DNA of 64,000 nt from Idiomarina rhizosphaerae (GTDB lineage Bacteria; Pseudomonadota; Gammaproteobacteria; Enterobacterales; Alteromonadaceae), in assembly GCF_024159085.1 (NCBI RefSeq), contig NZ_JAMZDE010000006.1, positions 62,001 to 126,000 on the forward strand, in the 5' to 3' direction. Below are positions 63,235 to 64,000 of this stretch, piece by piece; the stretch's first letter is position 1; the number at the start of each line of letters is the position of its first letter. Position numbers and translations under genes: made by a program. The notes below the pieces were generated by a model. The model did no database searches, was not told the origin of the DNA, and worked only from the letters and a program-made list of their open reading frames with translations.

Positions 63235-64000
63235 TCATTGCCGTTTAGCGGTAATATTACCGTCAGCCAGACGAACTTCTATTGATTCACCCACAGCCAC
63301 TTGCTTTTCGCTACGAACAACATCGCCGTTTTCTGTAAGGACGATAGCGTAACCCCTTTCCAGAGTATTCAAAGGACTGACAAGGTTCAGAGACTGCATC
63401 AACTGTTGCTGCTGAGTTCGTTTGTCTTTTAAAACTCGTTGCATAACCTGCGGTAATCGTTGCTGCTGCGTCTGAAGTTTTTGCTGCAAACGCTGTAACT
63501 CTTTTTGCGGATGCATAGCCTGCAGGCGACCGTGTAAATAAGACGCTTGCTGCTTCTGTCGCGCCAGGCGGTTCTGTAACGCCCGGTTAGCTCTGGCTTG
63601 CAGTTCATCGGCCAACTGCGACTGTTGTTGCAACTGTCGTTGCGGGTGCTGCTGTTGCAGCCGGGTTTGTAAAAATTGCCAACGCTGCTGTAAACGCTGC
63701 AACAATCTTTGCTGCGCCAGACCTAAGCGCTGTTGCAGTGCCTGTGCCTTTTGCTGTTGCTGCTGTTGGTCTCTGGTGACTAACTCAGCGGCTGCGGACG
63801 GTGTCGGAGCGCGGACATCAGCAACAAAGTCGGCAATAGTAAAGTCAATTTCATGACCCACAGCGCTAATGGTTGGCATGGGCGCTGTCGCCAAAAGACG
63901 CGCAAAAATCTCATCGTTAAAACACCACAAGTCTTCCAGAGAACCACCGCCACGGCTGACTAACAGTACATCCACTTCATTACGTTCAAATGCCGTTTTT
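63235..64000 (-). CDS. xseA: Exodeoxyribonuclease VII large subunit, 5' end outside the window
   Basis: XseA with XseB degrades single-stranded DNA from both ends. The frame is open to the window edge, so only the C-terminal 254 or so residues are seen. The catalytic domain shows [48 protein letters not shown] very Gln-rich coiled coil of about 130 residues follows, and then the C-terminal domain [16 protein letters not shown]. The GTG at 63975 is internal, not a start. Confidence 0.95.
   Translation of the reverse strand, partial: KTAFERNEVDVLLVSRGGGSLEDLWCFNDEIFARLLATAPMPTISAVGHEIDFTIADFVADVRAPTPSAAAELVTRDQQQQQQKAQALQQRLGLAQQRLLQRLQQRWQFLQTRLQQQHPQRQLQQQSQLADELQARANRALQNRLARQKQQASYLHGRLQAMHPQKELQRLQQKLQTQQQRLPQVMQRVLKDKRTQQQQLMQSLNLVSPLNTLERGYAIVLTENGDVVRSEKQVAVGESIEVRLADGNITAKRQ

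Noticed and set aside
1-64000. CRISPR array, tRNA/rRNA genes, insertion sequences, prophage or genomic island
   Set aside because: No regular repeat-spacer pattern, no cloverleaf or rRNA stretch, no transposase or integrase frame, and no composition break was seen on reading both strands.

Overview
The window is 64 kb of ordinary, densely coded chromosome from a marine gammaproteobacterium of the Alteromonadales, most likely Idiomarina or a close relative. This is inferred from gene content: a MotX-type Sel1 protein of sodium-driven polar flagella, PilT, the CrbS/CrbR acetate switch, a prolyl oligopeptidase, PutA, a DmdC-type acyl-CoA dehydrogenase, the carboxy(nor)spermidine pathway, and moderate GC. 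About 51 protein genes cover nearly everything. I found no rRNA, tRNA, IS element, prophage, integron or CRISPR array. Both ends cut genes: putA lacks its 5' end and xseA lacks its 5' end.

Layout. 1-5.1 kb: putA, then a convergent acyl-CoA dehydrogenase operon with a sigma70-like promoter and a fatty-acid-regulator-like operator. 5.1-14.8 kb: gspAB, cca, folK-folB, plsY, tsaD, a lipoprotein amidase, a degenerate PhoD-like protein and pilT. 14.8-26.9 kb: the conserved yggS-proC-yggT / rdgB-hemW / trmB / mutY-yggX neighbourhood with nhaP2 and ompA inserted, followed by proBA. 26.9-29.7 kb: lipid A-core genes, including a single reading frame that fuses Kdo transferase (WaaA) to Kdo kinase (KdkA). 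29.8-33.7 kb: an FeS-type photolyase with a lipocalin, then deaD with a long structured leader. 34-47 kb: gabD with a class 3 aldehyde dehydrogenase, cnoX/ybbN, zapE, an NSS transporter, tmcA, a prolyl oligopeptidase, and the carboxy(nor)spermidine pair. 47.2-58.1 kb: motX, then coaX-birA-murB-crbS-crbR-acs. The last six form one leftward cluster in which almost every junction overlaps, and acs is divergent from a DcaP-type porin. 58.1-63.2 kb: ppx-ppk and phoA, each transcription unit preceded by a recognisable Pho box. Then xseA.

How the genes fit together. The region describes a cell living on amino acids, peptides, fatty acids and acetate. PutA degrades proline, while ProB, ProA and ProC make it. 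The prolyl oligopeptidase, the amidase and the NSS transporter handle peptides, amides and probably amino acids. The acyl-CoA dehydrogenase and Acs feed acetyl-CoA, and CoaX and BirA supply CoA and biotinylated carboxylases from the same transcript. PhoA with Ppk and Ppx forms a phosphate-scavenging and storage module that appears to be PhoB controlled.

The observations most worth a second look are the WaaA-KdkA fusion with a preserved internal Shine-Dalgarno and ATG, the PhoD-like protein that has lost both signature histidines, the Pho box of ppk embedded in the hairpin that follows phoA, the acs-to-coaX overlapping cluster, and the deaD leader.
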